A stretch of 64,000 nucleotides of DNA from Nitrospirota bacterium (GTDB lineage Bacteria > Nitrospirota > Nitrospiria > Nitrospirales > Nitrospiraceae), in the NCBI GenBank assembly GCA_016219645.1, contig JACRLR010000021.1, positions 62,001-126,000 on the forward strand, written 5' to 3'. Position numbers and translations under genes: made by a program. The notes below the pieces were generated by a model. It made no database searches. It saw only the letters and a list, made by a program, of their open reading frames with translations, and had not been told where the DNA came from. This document shows, piece by piece, positions 32,156-41,267 of this stretch (position 1 is its first letter; every line of letters starts with the position of its first letter).

Positions 32156-33640
32156 CTACCCCGCTACCCATCCATACACTCGGTGACTCGGTTCCGGTCC
32201 TTCATCGAGGTAACTCATCCTGATTTGGCCTAGCGCATCCTTGGGCACTTCATGCCGTTTTGCCTTCACATCGATTCCAAAAATTCTGGCCGCGTTGAGT
32301 CCAAAGATCTGCTCCTTCACCCGTCGTGTGAGAGGTTGATAGCGATGCCTGTCGAGCAGTTGGTCGGGAATCTGAAATCGTCTGAATGCCTCAATTTGCC
32401 ATTGCGGCGTCCCGTACCAAATCGAGTCAGTTCCCCATAGCACATGATCGGCACCGAATGTTTGAATAATCTGCCCCAGCAGATGCGCGCAGGCTGACGG
32501 CTGAGTTGTCACAAGCTGGCCGAAGGTCGAGCCGAGTTCCATATAGATATTGCTGATTCCCGGCTCTTGCTGTTTCATGCGGCAAAACTCGGTCGTCCAG
32601 GGAATCTCGCCCGTCCTTAGCGCGCCCTCGTTCATATTTGCCGTGCTCTTGAGCCCCGAGTGATAGACTAAAAAGTCGATGTCGGGGAAATCCTTCGCGG
32701 CTTTGATCAAATCCCTTGGGTGGTTGTAGTCCGGCACGGGGCCAAGCGGCAATCCCTTGTGGACACAGACCCTCTTTACGTTGAGCTTGCGTGCCTGCTC
32801 CAACATGGGATAGGCAATCCGCTCATCATCCATCCACCAGCCCCGATCGAATCCCTTTGGACAGGATCCGGTATAGCACTTCCAGGCCTCGACCTTGAGA
32901 GTTTCCGCCTGTAGGGCCATGAAGTCGAGATCTGCTGTGCCAAGCTGTGGTGTGACGAGTCCATGGGCCAACATGCGCTGGGAACCGGCAACACGATTCA
33001 CCTCATCGCGAATATGCGCCATCTCCTGCGGCGGTACAACGGCCTCTTGCGGATAGGGTCCTGGTGGCGTACTGATCAGTCCGATATTTGTCTCACTGTC
33101 GAGAAAGACTTCTTTCACAAAGTTGCGCCAGGAGAGGTCGTCAAGTGTACCTGTATCGCCTGCCAGCTTGGGGTTAAGTCCCGCTTCGCGGATCCTGCGG
33201 CGCAGAGATAGCAATGCCTGTTTGGACACTCCTCCTCTGCGATGGCTCTCCGCCTCCGTGGGGTCGTAATGAGATCCCACATAATGGGTCTGTACGTCAA
33301 AGATGAAGTAGGGGTCTCCCTGTTGTTCTGCAAAGGCGGCAGACTCGAATAACTCGATTTCTCCTATGTCGAAGAACCGTCCGAAGACCGAATTCATCGC
33401 CAGCAACGCACCGGCCACTCCGCTCGTCGTTTTGAGAAAGTCTCTGCGGGTAAGGCCCTGTCGTGCGGCGGATTGTTCAATTATCGCTGCTGCGATCTGT
33501 TCAACGCGAGCTTGGTCTGCGGTCTGGCCAAAGGGCGCAAACTCCCCGTTTGAGACGCTCTGAGTCGGTACCGCAGAACGAAGGGTTTTGCCTTGTTGTA
33601 CTACGAGGCTTTTCCAAGCGGGATGTTGGAGAGGCGCCAT
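32156..33640 (-). CDS. Tat-exported amidohydrolase (Amidohydrolase_2 type)
   Basis: The 494-residue product has a twin-arginine signal with TRRDFLK (arginines 65-66) followed by TTSGVAGALLAMNSVFG. A 60-residue segment precedes the Tat motif, unusual for a simple signal, so an internal start is possible. The mature part resembles amidohydrolase-2 TIM barrels: IFDVQTHYVGSHYDP at the start, RVCVHKGLPLG, DIDFLVYHSGL, YMELGSTFG, and VLWGTDSIWYGTP near the end with the metal-binding Asp. The usual HxH is replaced by QTHY, so the first metal site may be altered. Substrate unknown. A promoter with TTGACA lies upstream. Confidence 0.82.
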   Translation of the reverse strand: MAPLQHPAWKSLVVQQGKTLRSAVPTQSVSNGEFAPFGQTADQARVEQIAAAIIEQSAARQGLTRRDFLKTTSGVAGALLAMNSVFGRFFDIGEIELFESAAFAEQQGDPYFIFDVQTHYVGSHYDPTEAESHRRGGVSKQALLSLRRRIREAGLNPKLAGDTGTLDDLSWRNFVKEVFLDSETNIGLISTPPGPYPQEAVVPPQEMAHIRDEVNRVAGSQRMLAHGLVTPQLGTADLDFMALQAETLKVEAWKCYTGSCPKGFDRGWWMDDERIAYPMLEQARKLNVKRVCVHKGLPLGPVPDYNHPRDLIKAAKDFPDIDFLVYHSGLKSTANMNEGALRTGEIPWTTEFCRMKQQEPGISNIYMELGSTFGQLVTTQPSACAHLLGQIIQTFGADHVLWGTDSIWYGTPQWQIEAFRRFQIPDQLLDRHRYQPLTRRVKEQIFGLNAARIFGIDVKAKRHEVPKDALGQIRMSYLDEGPEPSHRVYGWVAG

Positions 33641-33672
33641 GGCGGATTATCCTCTGCACTGGCCTGTGCGCG

Positions 33673-33701
33673 ATTCTGTGAAATACTACCGTCAGTGTCA
33701 A
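33673..33701 (-). promoter_or_regulatory. Candidate promoter of the amidohydrolase gene
   Basis: On the - strand TTGACA (33696-33701), a 17-base spacer and CAGAAT (33673-33678). The leader to the ATG at 33640 would be about 26 bases and contains GAGG. Confidence 0.55.
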
Positions 33702-33846
33702 GCATCTCCTAACCAGATAGCCCATCCCATCCGGCTCTTTGACGTAGAAATCAATCCATGACGAGGGGGAAATCAGAAATCTCCGGCTTCGAAAGGGTGT
33801 AGTGGATTATTTGGACCGGGGCGGGAACAGGGAGCAGCGCTCTCGT

Positions 33847-36800
33847 TTACGATCGATTGAACTTGGGAATTGTTGCGACGACATCGTGCAGGGAGTCGCC
33901 TTCCTGATCCTTGCCGTCTTGTCCGATACTATACATCACGCCCCTCTCCTGATCGAGCAGCATGGGAAGACCGGTAAAGGGATCATAGTAGGCCTGTCCT
34001 GCCTTTGCGAGACGCGTAAGCACGCTTTCCTCTTGCGCCCCTCGTCTGATCCAGACTTGCAGGCTTGCCAAACGGAGCCGTGCGTCGATCTCCACCATAC
34101 GCCCGACATAGGGATCCCATGAGGGGAGCGGTTCAATTCCGATGATGTGTTCGATCGGGTTTGCCAAGTAGTCCAACGTGCTGACAGCGGGAGTCCGAAT
34201 AAAGCTGGACGGTTTCGGCAGGTTGGTGTAACGCCCTTCAGCTACCGACTTGCTCGCCGCCTCGTAGTAGTCCGCATAGGCATTGGATCGCCGCTGTATG
34301 GGAAGGGGCATCGCCGCGGCAAGCGCAACGTGTAGGGGGCGCTCGTCGGTCTTGTCGTGCTTCAACCTTGTCGTCACGGCCTTCGTCGCCCACGCGAGAT
34401 GGCTCTGCATCGGCCAGCGGAGCGACAACTCAACCGGATCGAGGGGACGGACGATCTTGTCGAGACGACCGATGGCTTCCCCATCGAGATTCTGCCGGAT
34501 CAAGAGTCCGGATGCGATGGCAATATTGTCTTCGACTGCTGTCGCTGCGAGCATTTTTATCATCAGAGTCTTCGACTGTTCCAGCACGACGCGCCAAGAT
34601 CTCATATCGGTTTCAAGTCGTTCGAGACCGGTGTTGGTGTCCTGCGCAAATCCCTCTGCGAGATAGAGCCGATGGGCCAGCAGTATAAGGGCACAGTTCG
34701 GGCTCAAGATCTGCCCATATCCGATATCTTCAAACGGCATCGAAAGCCATTGTCGATAGCGCCTAAGGGCAAGCGATTCTTGAGCTGCCGCTGATCGTAT
34801 TGCTGTAGTCTGCAGCGCTAGCTGTGCCGCTGGGTCGGCAGTGGTGAACCAGCCACGGACTATGTTGGGCGAGGCTCCGGTGGTTGCCGTCCCTTTACCC
34901 TCATCACCCCGCATACAGGCGTTCGCCGCTTGGAGATCGTTCCTTTCAGCCTTGCGTTCGTAACCCGCTTGGAGAGGATTCTGTTCCGCAGGAGCCTCAA
35001 AGCCTAGGAGCAAGAAGTATCCGTTTTTTCTTGAATCAGTGCTCGCCTGTGGAGGACTCAGTGTCAGGTCGTGATAGACCGACGAGGGGGGAGTCTCCAT
35101 CACGATCCAAGCCAATCCAATCGCTCCGATGCCAATTGCCACCAGTAGAGCAGAGGAGAGCGTCAACCCCACGCACAGCAAGACGATTGATCGCGTCGTC
35201 GAAAAACAGGTTCCGATAAATGACGAAATACCGATTCGGATCCGAGCCACCCGCCCGGCACGCCTCGGGCGCGGCCTTGGCGATGCGACATGATTATCCG
35301 CGAGTATCCGGCTATTCTCTCCAGTTGAATTAAATAGCACATCAACGGCCGATGCAGCGACTGAGAGATCAGTCCCTCCTGTCACGTGAGAGGATTCGCT
35401 ACTCGAATCCTGCCACGCTGTGGAAGGTGATGGAAGAGGATCCACAAAGGTGATCGATTCACTCGCCCGAACCCAATCAGGTCGCGTATCTTCTTGAGGA
35501 ATAACCTTTTCCACAATGGGGGCCGCTGCTTCAACGGCAGGGGTTACAGCCTCTGAAGGAGCCAACGCCCATCCACCACTTCGCAACAGCTCAGCGACCG
35601 GTTCAGAGGATTCTTCAACCAGATGTAAGGGAGCCGGCTGAACGACCGGGGCCTCCTCTCCAGTCTCCTTGTCCCAGTTTCGTTTCTTCTCGGACAGACG
35701 ATGGAGCTGAACCGCAACTTCCCCAGTGCTCCATTGGGTCAATGTATCCGTTGAGGCAGTGGAAGCCGATGGCGAATCACTTGGTGCTGGAGAGAGCGGC
35801 GGGACCGCAGCCTTGCGGAAGTCTCTATCGGGTATTTCTTGGTTCTCTGTGGAAACCGGTTCAGATACACGAGCTGGTTCGACGGACGCTGACTGAGGCG
35901 ACGCTGGAAGGTCCACCATGAAGGAGCTCGAGGTCTCGCTCAAAACAACCGGCGGCTCCTTTGCCCGTGAGGGTTCTTCCGGGCTTGCCTCTGTTCTATC
36001 AAGCGGTTCACTTGCTTCACTTACAGTCGAAGGATGAGTCGATGGCAATGACTCGGAATCGCTGAGCGAAACGGGCGGTTCAGAGGTTGATTCCGTTTCT
36101 CTCGTATCCGGTAGTTTTGCATCCGGCTTGGATGGTGTGGCAGGCGAACTCGACGACAAAGTTCCTGCGGAGAATGGCTCTGTGGCATCGAAGGCGGTGT
36201 ACCATGAAGGTGGTGCACTGGACGAAGAGTCAGAGGCGGGTGGAGTCAGGGATTCGGGTTCAGGAAGCTCTGCGGGTGTGGTTGACGGCTCTGCGGCAAA
36301 GATCGATTCGCTCGGCTCCGTCAGATCTGGGGCCGGTGCTCGATCCGACAACTGATCTGAGACAGATTCGGGTTGAGGGATAACGGGTGGAGTCAGGGAT
36401 TCGGGTTCAGGAAGCTCTGCGGGTGTGGTTGACGGCTCTGCGGCAAAGATCGATTCGCTCGGCTCCGTCAGGTCTGGGGCCGGTGCTCGATCCGCCAACT
36501 GATCTGAGACAGATTCAGGCTGAGGGGTAAGGGCTGCTCCCTCCTCAATCTTGATGGTGGAGTTCTCAATCTGCTCCCAGGGCATAGGAGAAGATAGCCC
36601 CGATGAATTGGCGGAAACGACATTCCCGCTCCCATCTTCCACTGCATGCTTCTCTAGGGTGCTAGGGGGAAGGCCCTCGTCCACCAAGATCGAAGGTTCG
36701 ATGATCGTCTCTCCCATCCCACTATGCCGATCTCCATTCGATGGAGGAGGTGGTTCGGATAAAGTCGATGTAACCGTATCCTGATTAGAGCCATTGGCCT

Positions 36801-37662
36801 CCTGGATTGGCCCAGAAGATTCGGATGGCGAGACAACCGTTTCCTGGGGAGCCAAACCGGTTGGCGCTGTGGCTATGAGAGTGTCCGGAGCATCCGGCAG
36901 TGATTCGATAACGGAATTCGACGGAATGGATGGCAGGATCTCATGGCTCAGAGGAACCCCATCCAGCTGTTCCCACGGCATCACATCGACGGCTCTGGGT
37001 TCTTCAGCGGTGGGTGAGGTGTCCTTGGGCTGCGAAACATCTACCTCCAAGGATTTCACTGTGACAGAAGTCAGCGGACGGGGAACAAGAAGTTCGCCTG
37101 TTTGTATGTCGAAGAGAGAAGCAAACTGGCAGGCAACAGAGCTGGCTGGTGCCAGTTCTCTCACTTTTGTATAGAGCTGGGAAGGCTTCCCGGGGTTTTC
37201 TGAGTCCGGATCCTCTAGGAGAATCTCAATTGCCTTGCCCAATTCCGTCACTGCAGCAACGGCGTCCCCTTTTCCCTCATGCACATGGGCCAATAGCTCA
37301 AGGAACGGAATGCATCGAGGTCCGGCAGCCAAGTATTCACGCAACAAGGATTCAGCTAACCAGAAGTCCTGCCGTTCGATTGCTTCTTTGGCAAGAGACT
37401 CAAACTCTTGTCGAGCTGGGACAAGACTGCCTAGTCGTAGATGCAATGTGGCAAAGAGTCGTCGAGCTTCTGTGTTATGAGGATCAAGTGCGAGCAGCTG
37501 TTTTAGCGCCGCAGACGACCGGCCGTACTTGCCGGTATTCATGTGGGTGATGGCTTCTTCGAGGAGCGCGCTTTTCTTGCTGTAACCGACAACACCCCGA
37601 TTGTGTACCCGGGATAGAGGCTTTTTATCAGATTTTTGGAGGGGTTTCTTATCGGTCCGCAC
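33847..37662 (-). CDS. 1271-residue TPR / disordered linker / membrane protein
   Basis: I cannot name this protein. Residues about 30-170 contain TPR-like helices (AITHMNTGKYGRSSAALKQL, ALDPHNTEARRLFATLHLRL). Residues about 200-820 are low complexity, rich in Pro, Ser, Glu and Thr, with a 49-residue tandem duplication and a recurring PMPWEQ/VMPWEQLDG motif. A single membrane helix follows (about 828-857, LLCVGLTLSSALLVAIGIGA). The last 410 residues should be periplasmic, with a mostly helical character and GYERKAERNDLQAANACMRG then ...NPIEHIIGIEPLPSWDPYVG. It starts with GTG. It is divergent from gspD, 460 bases away, and its topology (cytosolic TPR, long linker, periplasmic domain) would suit an assembly factor of a secretion or pilus machine. 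Confidence 0.8.
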   Translation of the reverse strand: MRTDKKPLQKSDKKPLSRVHNRGVVGYSKKSALLEEAITHMNTGKYGRSSAALKQLLALDPHNTEARRLFATLHLRLGSLVPARQEFESLAKEAIERQDFWLAESLLREYLAAGPRCIPFLELLAHVHEGKGDAVAAVTELGKAIEILLEDPDSENPGKPSQLYTKVRELAPASSVACQFASLFDIQTGELLVPRPLTSVTVKSLEVDVSQPKDTSPTAEEPRAVDVMPWEQLDGVPLSHEILPSIPSNSVIESLPDAPDTLIATAPTGLAPQETVVSPSESSGPIQEANGSNQDTVTSTLSEPPPPSNGDRHSGMGETIIEPSILVDEGLPPSTLEKHAVEDGSGNVVSANSSGLSSPMPWEQIENSTIKIEEGAALTPQPESVSDQLADRAPAPDLTEPSESIFAAEPSTTPAELPEPESLTPPVIPQPESVSDQLSDRAPAPDLTEPSESIFAAEPSTTPAELPEPESLTPPASDSSSSAPPSWYTAFDATEPFSAGTLSSSSPATPSKPDAKLPDTRETESTSEPPVSLSDSESLPSTHPSTVSEASEPLDRTEASPEEPSRAKEPPVVLSETSSSFMVDLPASPQSASVEPARVSEPVSTENQEIPDRDFRKAAVPPLSPAPSDSPSASTASTDTLTQWSTGEVAVQLHRLSEKKRNWDKETGEEAPVVQPAPLHLVEESSEPVAELLRSGGWALAPSEAVTPAVEAAAPIVEKVIPQEDTRPDWVRASESITFVDPLPSPSTAWQDSSSESSHVTGGTDLSVAASAVDVLFNSTGENSRILADNHVASPRPRPRRAGRVARIRIGISSFIGTCFSTTRSIVLLCVGLTLSSALLVAIGIGAIGLAWIVMETPPSSVYHDLTLSPPQASTDSRKNGYFLLLGFEAPAEQNPLQAGYERKAERNDLQAANACMRGDEGKGTATTGASPNIVRGWFTTADPAAQLALQTTAIRSAAAQESLALRRYRQWLSMPFEDIGYGQILSPNCALILLAHRLYLAEGFAQDTNTGLERLETDMRSWRVVLEQSKTLMIKMLAATAVEDNIAIASGLLIRQNLDGEAIGRLDKIVRPLDPVELSLRWPMQSHLAWATKAVTTRLKHDKTDERPLHVALAAAMPLPIQRRSNAYADYYEAASKSVAEGRYTNLPKPSSFIRTPAVSTLDYLANPIEHIIGIEPLPSWDPYVGRMVEIDARLRLASLQVWIRRGAQEESVLTRLAKAGQAYYDPFTGLPMLLDQERGVMYSIGQDGKDQEGDSLHDVVATIPKFNRS
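36241..36534. repeat. 147-bp tandem duplication inside the 1271-residue protein gene
   Basis: 36241-36387 and 36388-36534 are nearly identical (only a few substitutions, mostly in the last 25 bases). The unit encodes 49 residues with PQPESVSDQL, APDLTEPSESIFAAEPSTTP and ELPEPESLTPP. The in-frame period and low divergence indicate a recent duplication in a disordered linker. Confidence 0.9.
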
Positions 37663-38122
37663 GTTACAACCTTAGCAGATCATCGAAGGATGCGAAGTGT
37701 TTCCCCATCCCATTTCTCACAAGATTGCCATCTGTTGTGTTTCTCACGGTCGTGAGGGGGGGGCAAACTGGATGGGCAAGTGCAATCCCGGTGCCATAGT
37801 AGTTTTGGAAATCAATTTGAATGTCCTTCATTATTCATGTGTTAGGAACTAGGCGCCTCCTCGGCTTCTTGGTTATCTGTCAAAAATGGACATGCGATCC
37901 AAGAAATTGCTGCCGAAAGAAAGTTCCCGTGGGACGATTTGTCGGAGCTTCTGAGCAACGGTACGGGAAGAGTGCCGGTGCGAGAAGCATCCGGGCCCTC
38001 TTGCAACCAGTACGGAAGGCTTGTTGTGTCGATACAGGCCTTGTGGTACCGTCCACGAGTCCCTTGTTCATGCTCGACGTTGTGGAGGGATCGGTTTCTC
38101 AATAAACATTGCTCTAAGAAGT
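37663..38122. other. Divergent intergenic region between the 1271-residue protein and gspD
   Basis: The 460 bases hold the promoters of both neighbours, but I find no consensus -35/-10 pair I would defend. There are several overlapping short frames on both strands without motifs or ribosome sites. A GGGGGGG run is at about 37757-37763. No riboswitch or terminator was recognised. The length is unusual for this gene-dense region, so a small RNA is possible but not shown. Confidence 0.35.
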
Positions 38123-39715
38123 ATGGACCTTTCACTTTTCAGAAACTTGAGGCGGAGCAGCCGGATCTTCATGATCTGTCTGCTGGTTGTGGTGAGTGGG
38201 TTTCTGCTGCCCTTCCCCCTGCGGGCTCAGTCTGGAGGGAGCTCATCAGGGCGGGTCTCTCTTGATTTCAACGATGTCGAACTATCGGTTTTTGTTCGAT
38301 TTATTAGCGAGTTGACCGGCAAGAACTTTGTCTTAGACGAGGTTGTGAAAAAGGCCGGGGGAAAAATCAGCGTGTATTCCCCTACCAAAGTCACGCCCGA
38401 CCAAGCGTACAGCATGTTCGTGGCAGCGCTCGAAGTCAGCCGTCTGGCTGTCGTTCCGAAAGGGAGTGTCTATCAGATCGTGGCGATGGGGGACCTTCCT
38501 CCGGAACGCGGGACGTTCGTGTACAAGCTCAAAAACGCCAACGCGACGGACCTTGCCGCCATCCTGACCAATCTCGTCGCTCGATCTCAGACCGTGGCAC
38601 AAACGGCACCGGGCGCACGACCATTGTTCAGACCCTTGAGCGAATTCGAAGCCCCCGTCCAGGTCTTTGCGGACAAGGCCACGAACGCGATCATCATCAG
38701 TTCGACCAAAAGCGCCTATACCAGGTTGCAGTCCGTGATTCGAGATCTGGATACCAAACGCAAACAGGTCTTTGTCGAAGCCGTCATCCTGGAAGTCCAA
38801 GTGGACCGGCTGAGAGAAATCGGGACCGATCCGCTTCAGGTTCTTGCAGCCGGGCAGAGCGGCTCCACTCGGGCAATCGGGGGATTAAATCGCGCACCGG
38901 AAGATTTGGCCTCCGTCGCCCAGACCATACTTGGAATAGCCGGGGGTGCGAGTGGCGGAGTGTCCGTCCTGAATACCATCAACATACGCGCGTTTATGCA
39001 CCTGCTGATGAGTCTCACTGATACAAACATTCTCTCGACCCCGCAAGTTCTTGCGGCAGATAATCAGAAAGCCAAGATTGTCGTTGGCGAGAATGTTCCA
39101 TTCCCAACCGGGCAGGCCCAAGGAATCACGGGCGGCACCCTTGTCACGATCGAGCGGAAAGATGTCGGCGTCACACTGGAAATCACTCCGCAAGTGCTGG
39201 AAGATGACCTGGTCCGGCTCGAGATTAAGCAAGAGCTCACAGCCGTTCAGCCCGGACCCCAAACTATCGGGGTCGGCACATCTTCTGTACCGGTAGGTCC
39301 CACCACCACGAAGCGGTCCATGGAAACCACTACCATCGCAAAGGACATGCAGACTCTTGTGATTGGCGGGCTCGTGCGGGACAACATTGTGTTAGTTGAA
39401 AATAAGATTCCCTTTTTTGGAGACATTCCCTTGTTGGGCTGGCTGTTTCGATCCCAGAGCCGTCAGACAAACAAATTCAATCTCCTCGTTTTCTTGACGC
39501 CTCAAATCGTCCGGGATGATACGGATGTCGTCGAACTGAATGCCCGGAAGGGAAAAGACCTCAACGTTCTTCAGCGCGAGAGCCATGTTGAAGAACCCAC
39601 GAGGCTCAAACAAGAGGTTCTTGAAAAACTCGAACGCCCGAATGGAACTTCCCGCCCCCTTCCGAATACGATAGATCCATCTGCTCCGCTCCATCCGCCC
39701 GTGCGCCCTGAGTAA
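38123..39715 (+). CDS. gspD: GspD-type secretin of a type II secretion system
   Basis: GspD forms the outer-membrane channel of type II secretion. The 530-residue product has a signal sequence (RSSRIFMICLLVVVSGFLLP, cut near RAQSGG). It then has an N0 domain (VSLDFNDVELSVFVRFISEL, GKNFVLDEVVKKAGGKISVY), N1/N2 modules (FVYKLKNANATDLAAILTNL, ATNAIIISSTKSAYTRLQSV) and the secretin core (VGENVPFPTGQAQGITGG, VGVTLEITPQVLEDDLVRLE, MQTLVIGGLVRDN, IPFFGDIPLLGWLFR, NLLVFLTPQIV). It lacks the N3 repeat of the longest GspDs. The ATG at 38123 is chosen because it starts just before the signal peptide. No other gsp genes are adjacent. Confidence 0.93.
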   Translation: MDLSLFRNLRRSSRIFMICLLVVVSGFLLPFPLRAQSGGSSSGRVSLDFNDVELSVFVRFISELTGKNFVLDEVVKKAGGKISVYSPTKVTPDQAYSMFVAALEVSRLAVVPKGSVYQIVAMGDLPPERGTFVYKLKNANATDLAAILTNLVARSQTVAQTAPGARPLFRPLSEFEAPVQVFADKATNAIIISSTKSAYTRLQSVIRDLDTKRKQVFVEAVILEVQVDRLREIGTDPLQVLAAGQSGSTRAIGGLNRAPEDLASVAQTILGIAGGASGGVSVLNTINIRAFMHLLMSLTDTNILSTPQVLAADNQKAKIVVGENVPFPTGQAQGITGGTLVTIERKDVGVTLEITPQVLEDDLVRLEIKQELTAVQPGPQTIGVGTSSVPVGPTTTKRSMETTTIAKDMQTLVIGGLVRDNIVLVENKIPFFGDIPLLGWLFRSQSRQTNKFNLLVFLTPQIVRDDTDVVELNARKGKDLNVLQRESHVEEPTRLKQEVLEKLERPNGTSRPLPNTIDPSAPLHPPVRPE

Positions 39716-39974
39716 TCTCCGGTCAATAGCGTCGACAATCGCCGTCTTGGTCGCAGAATCTCACAATTGGATCGTCCATACTTTCTTCAAAGGCAGAAGT
39801 CTACAATCCACATTATTAAAGGATTCGACGCGAAACGTCGCAACGTACCGTTCCCAGTGAAGCGGGTCTTGGCAGGACCAGAAACGCTCCTGAGCGATGT
39901 AGCGTGGGCGGTCGCAACACCGTGTGGCGTTAACAAACCACAGTAACAATTATGGGGATCAGTAACCGGTTGTA

Positions 39975-40052
39975 TGGGGTGGATGACGGGTTTCGAACCC
40001 GCGACCTCCGGATCCACAATCCGGCGCTCTAACCAACTGAGCTACACCCACC
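39975..40052 (-). tRNA. tRNA-His (anticodon GTG)
   Basis: Read on the - strand, the cloverleaf is complete: acceptor GTGGGTG/CATCCAC, D arm with AGCTCAGTTGGTTAGAGC, anticodon stem-loop CCGGATTGTGGATCCGG with anticodon GTG, and T arm GCGGGTTCGAACCCG. The histidine-specific extra G at position -1 is encoded and faces a C at position 73, and the CCA end is encoded as well. Coordinates include G-1 and CCA. Confidence 0.96.
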
Positions 40053-40077
40053 ATGCAGGAGTGACTGAAGAGGAGCG

Positions 40078-40107
40078 ATCATAACAAAGGAGGAATCGCC
40101 GCCGCAA
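40078..40107 (-). promoter_or_regulatory. Candidate promoter of tRNA-His
   Basis: On the - strand TTGCGG (40102-40107), an 18-base spacer and TATGAT (40078-40083) precede the tRNA by 26 bases. The promoter is in the gap between pyrF and the tRNA. Confidence 0.5.
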
Positions 40108-40189
40108 CCGCATCCGGGAGCAGTCATTGATCAAGGGTCATTTGTCATTGGCGCATAATTGACTGTTGACCAGTTGCCACTGACTTTCA

Positions 40190-40903
40190 TCACCCCCGCG
40201 CATCAAAAGCCACCTGCATCTCTGAGAGGATTGCGGCGGCGGCGGCAGCAGGATCCGAGGCATCCCTGATAGGTCGCCCCACCACCAGGTAGTCAGCTCC
40301 CGCTGATATTGCCTGGGTCGGCGTGGTGGCTCGCGCGTGGTCGTCGACATCCTTGCCGATCGGACGGACACCGGGCGTGACGATCAGAAATCGTGGACCG
40401 ACTTTGGGGCGGAGGATCGCCGGCTCTTCGCCCGAGGCCACAACCCCGTCACAGCCCATCTCGGACGCCAACAGGGCGCGCGCGGTAACCAAGTCCTGGA
40501 CAGTCCGTTGAATTCCCATCTCACGGAGATCCTGGCTGTCAAAGTTGGTCAGTACCGTCACCGCCAATAGTTTCAGCCGAGAGTCTCCACGGCCTTGGAC
40601 GGCTGCAGCCAGCGCTTTCCGGTTTGCATGAACCGTCAAGAATTCCACTCCCATCGCCGCAACCCGAGCTGTGGCTCGACGAACTGTTTCCTCAATGTCT
40701 AAAAATTTGAGATCCAGGAACACCCGCTTACCTTGTGCGATCAGGCGTTGCACCATCTCCGGTCCGGCGGCTGTGTAGAGTTCGAGACCGACCTTCACAA
40801 ACACGATCTGATCCTGCACGCGATTGAGAAGCCGGTCCGCTTCGTCGCGTGAGGGAACGTCGAGGGCCAAGATTAAACGGTCACGGGCTATGATGGTTGA
40901 CAC
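40190..40903 (-). CDS. pyrF: Orotidine 5'-phosphate decarboxylase
   Basis: PyrF makes UMP from orotidine 5'-phosphate, the last step of pyrimidine synthesis. The product (237 residues) shows LILALDVPSRDEADRLL at the start, VFVKVGLELYTAAGP, the catalytic FLDLKFLDIEETVRRA (the DxKxxD triad is intact; the common His within the motif is Leu here), FLTVHANRKAL, and C-terminal VTPGVRPIGKDVDDHARATT with ADYLVVGRPI. It starts with GTG, preceded by AAAGGA. It is upstream of tRNA-His on the same strand and divergent from rpsT. Confidence 0.95.
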   Translation of the reverse strand: MSTIIARDRLILALDVPSRDEADRLLNRVQDQIVFVKVGLELYTAAGPEMVQRLIAQGKRVFLDLKFLDIEETVRRATARVAAMGVEFLTVHANRKALAAAVQGRGDSRLKLLAVTVLTNFDSQDLREMGIQRTVQDLVTARALLASEMGCDGVVASGEEPAILRPKVGPRFLIVTPGVRPIGKDVDDHARATTPTQAISAGADYLVVGRPIRDASDPAAAAAAILSEMQVAFDARG

Positions 40904-40988
40904 AGGTTTGTCCTTTTGAGGAATGGTTCACCTTGACGCGTCGGAGAACCGTGTGGTACAAGTGCGTTCTTTCCTAGAGGAGTCTACT

Positions 40989-41267
40989 ATGCCGGTTGTA
41001 CACAAATCGACGATTCGTCGAGCTCGCCAGTCCGTGAAGCGGCAGGCCCGGAACCGGGCAACGCTGGGTGCCCTCAAGAGCCTCGTCAAGAAAGTCCAAG
41101 CGGCGGTGGCCGAAAAGAAAGTCGAGGATGCGAAGGTATCTCTGCGCCAAGCCACGTCGGCCCTCGGCAAGGCTGTGACGAAAGGTGTGATAAAGCCGAA
41201 CACAGCATCGCGCCGGATTGCCCGTCTTACGCTCCACGTCAATTCCTTGTCGTCCTCCCCTTCGTAA
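40989..41267 (+). CDS. rpsT: 30S ribosomal protein S20
   Basis: S20 binds 16S rRNA early in assembly of the small subunit. The 92-residue basic protein begins MPVVHKSTIRRARQSVKRQA, with the typical NRATLGALKSLVKKVQAA and VSLRQATSALGKAVTKGVIK, NTASRRIARLT. The ATG at 40989 is chosen over an upstream in-frame GTG/ATG at 40923, because GAGGAG lies just before it and the family starts there. Its last 29 bases overlap the 3' end of the convergent holA. Confidence 0.95.
   Translation: MPVVHKSTIRRARQSVKRQARNRATLGALKSLVKKVQAAVAEKKVEDAKVSLRQATSALGKAVTKGVIKPNTASRRIARLTLHVNSLSSSPS

Noticed and set aside
37663-38122. Possible riboswitch or small RNA in the long divergent region
   Set aside because: I looked for c-di-GMP-type and other conserved cores and saw none; no terminator or promoter could be assigned.
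40670-40700. PyrF thought to be defective because the usual His in the DLKxHDI motif is Leu
   Set aside because: The essential DxKxxD residues are all present; the His position varies among active enzymes.
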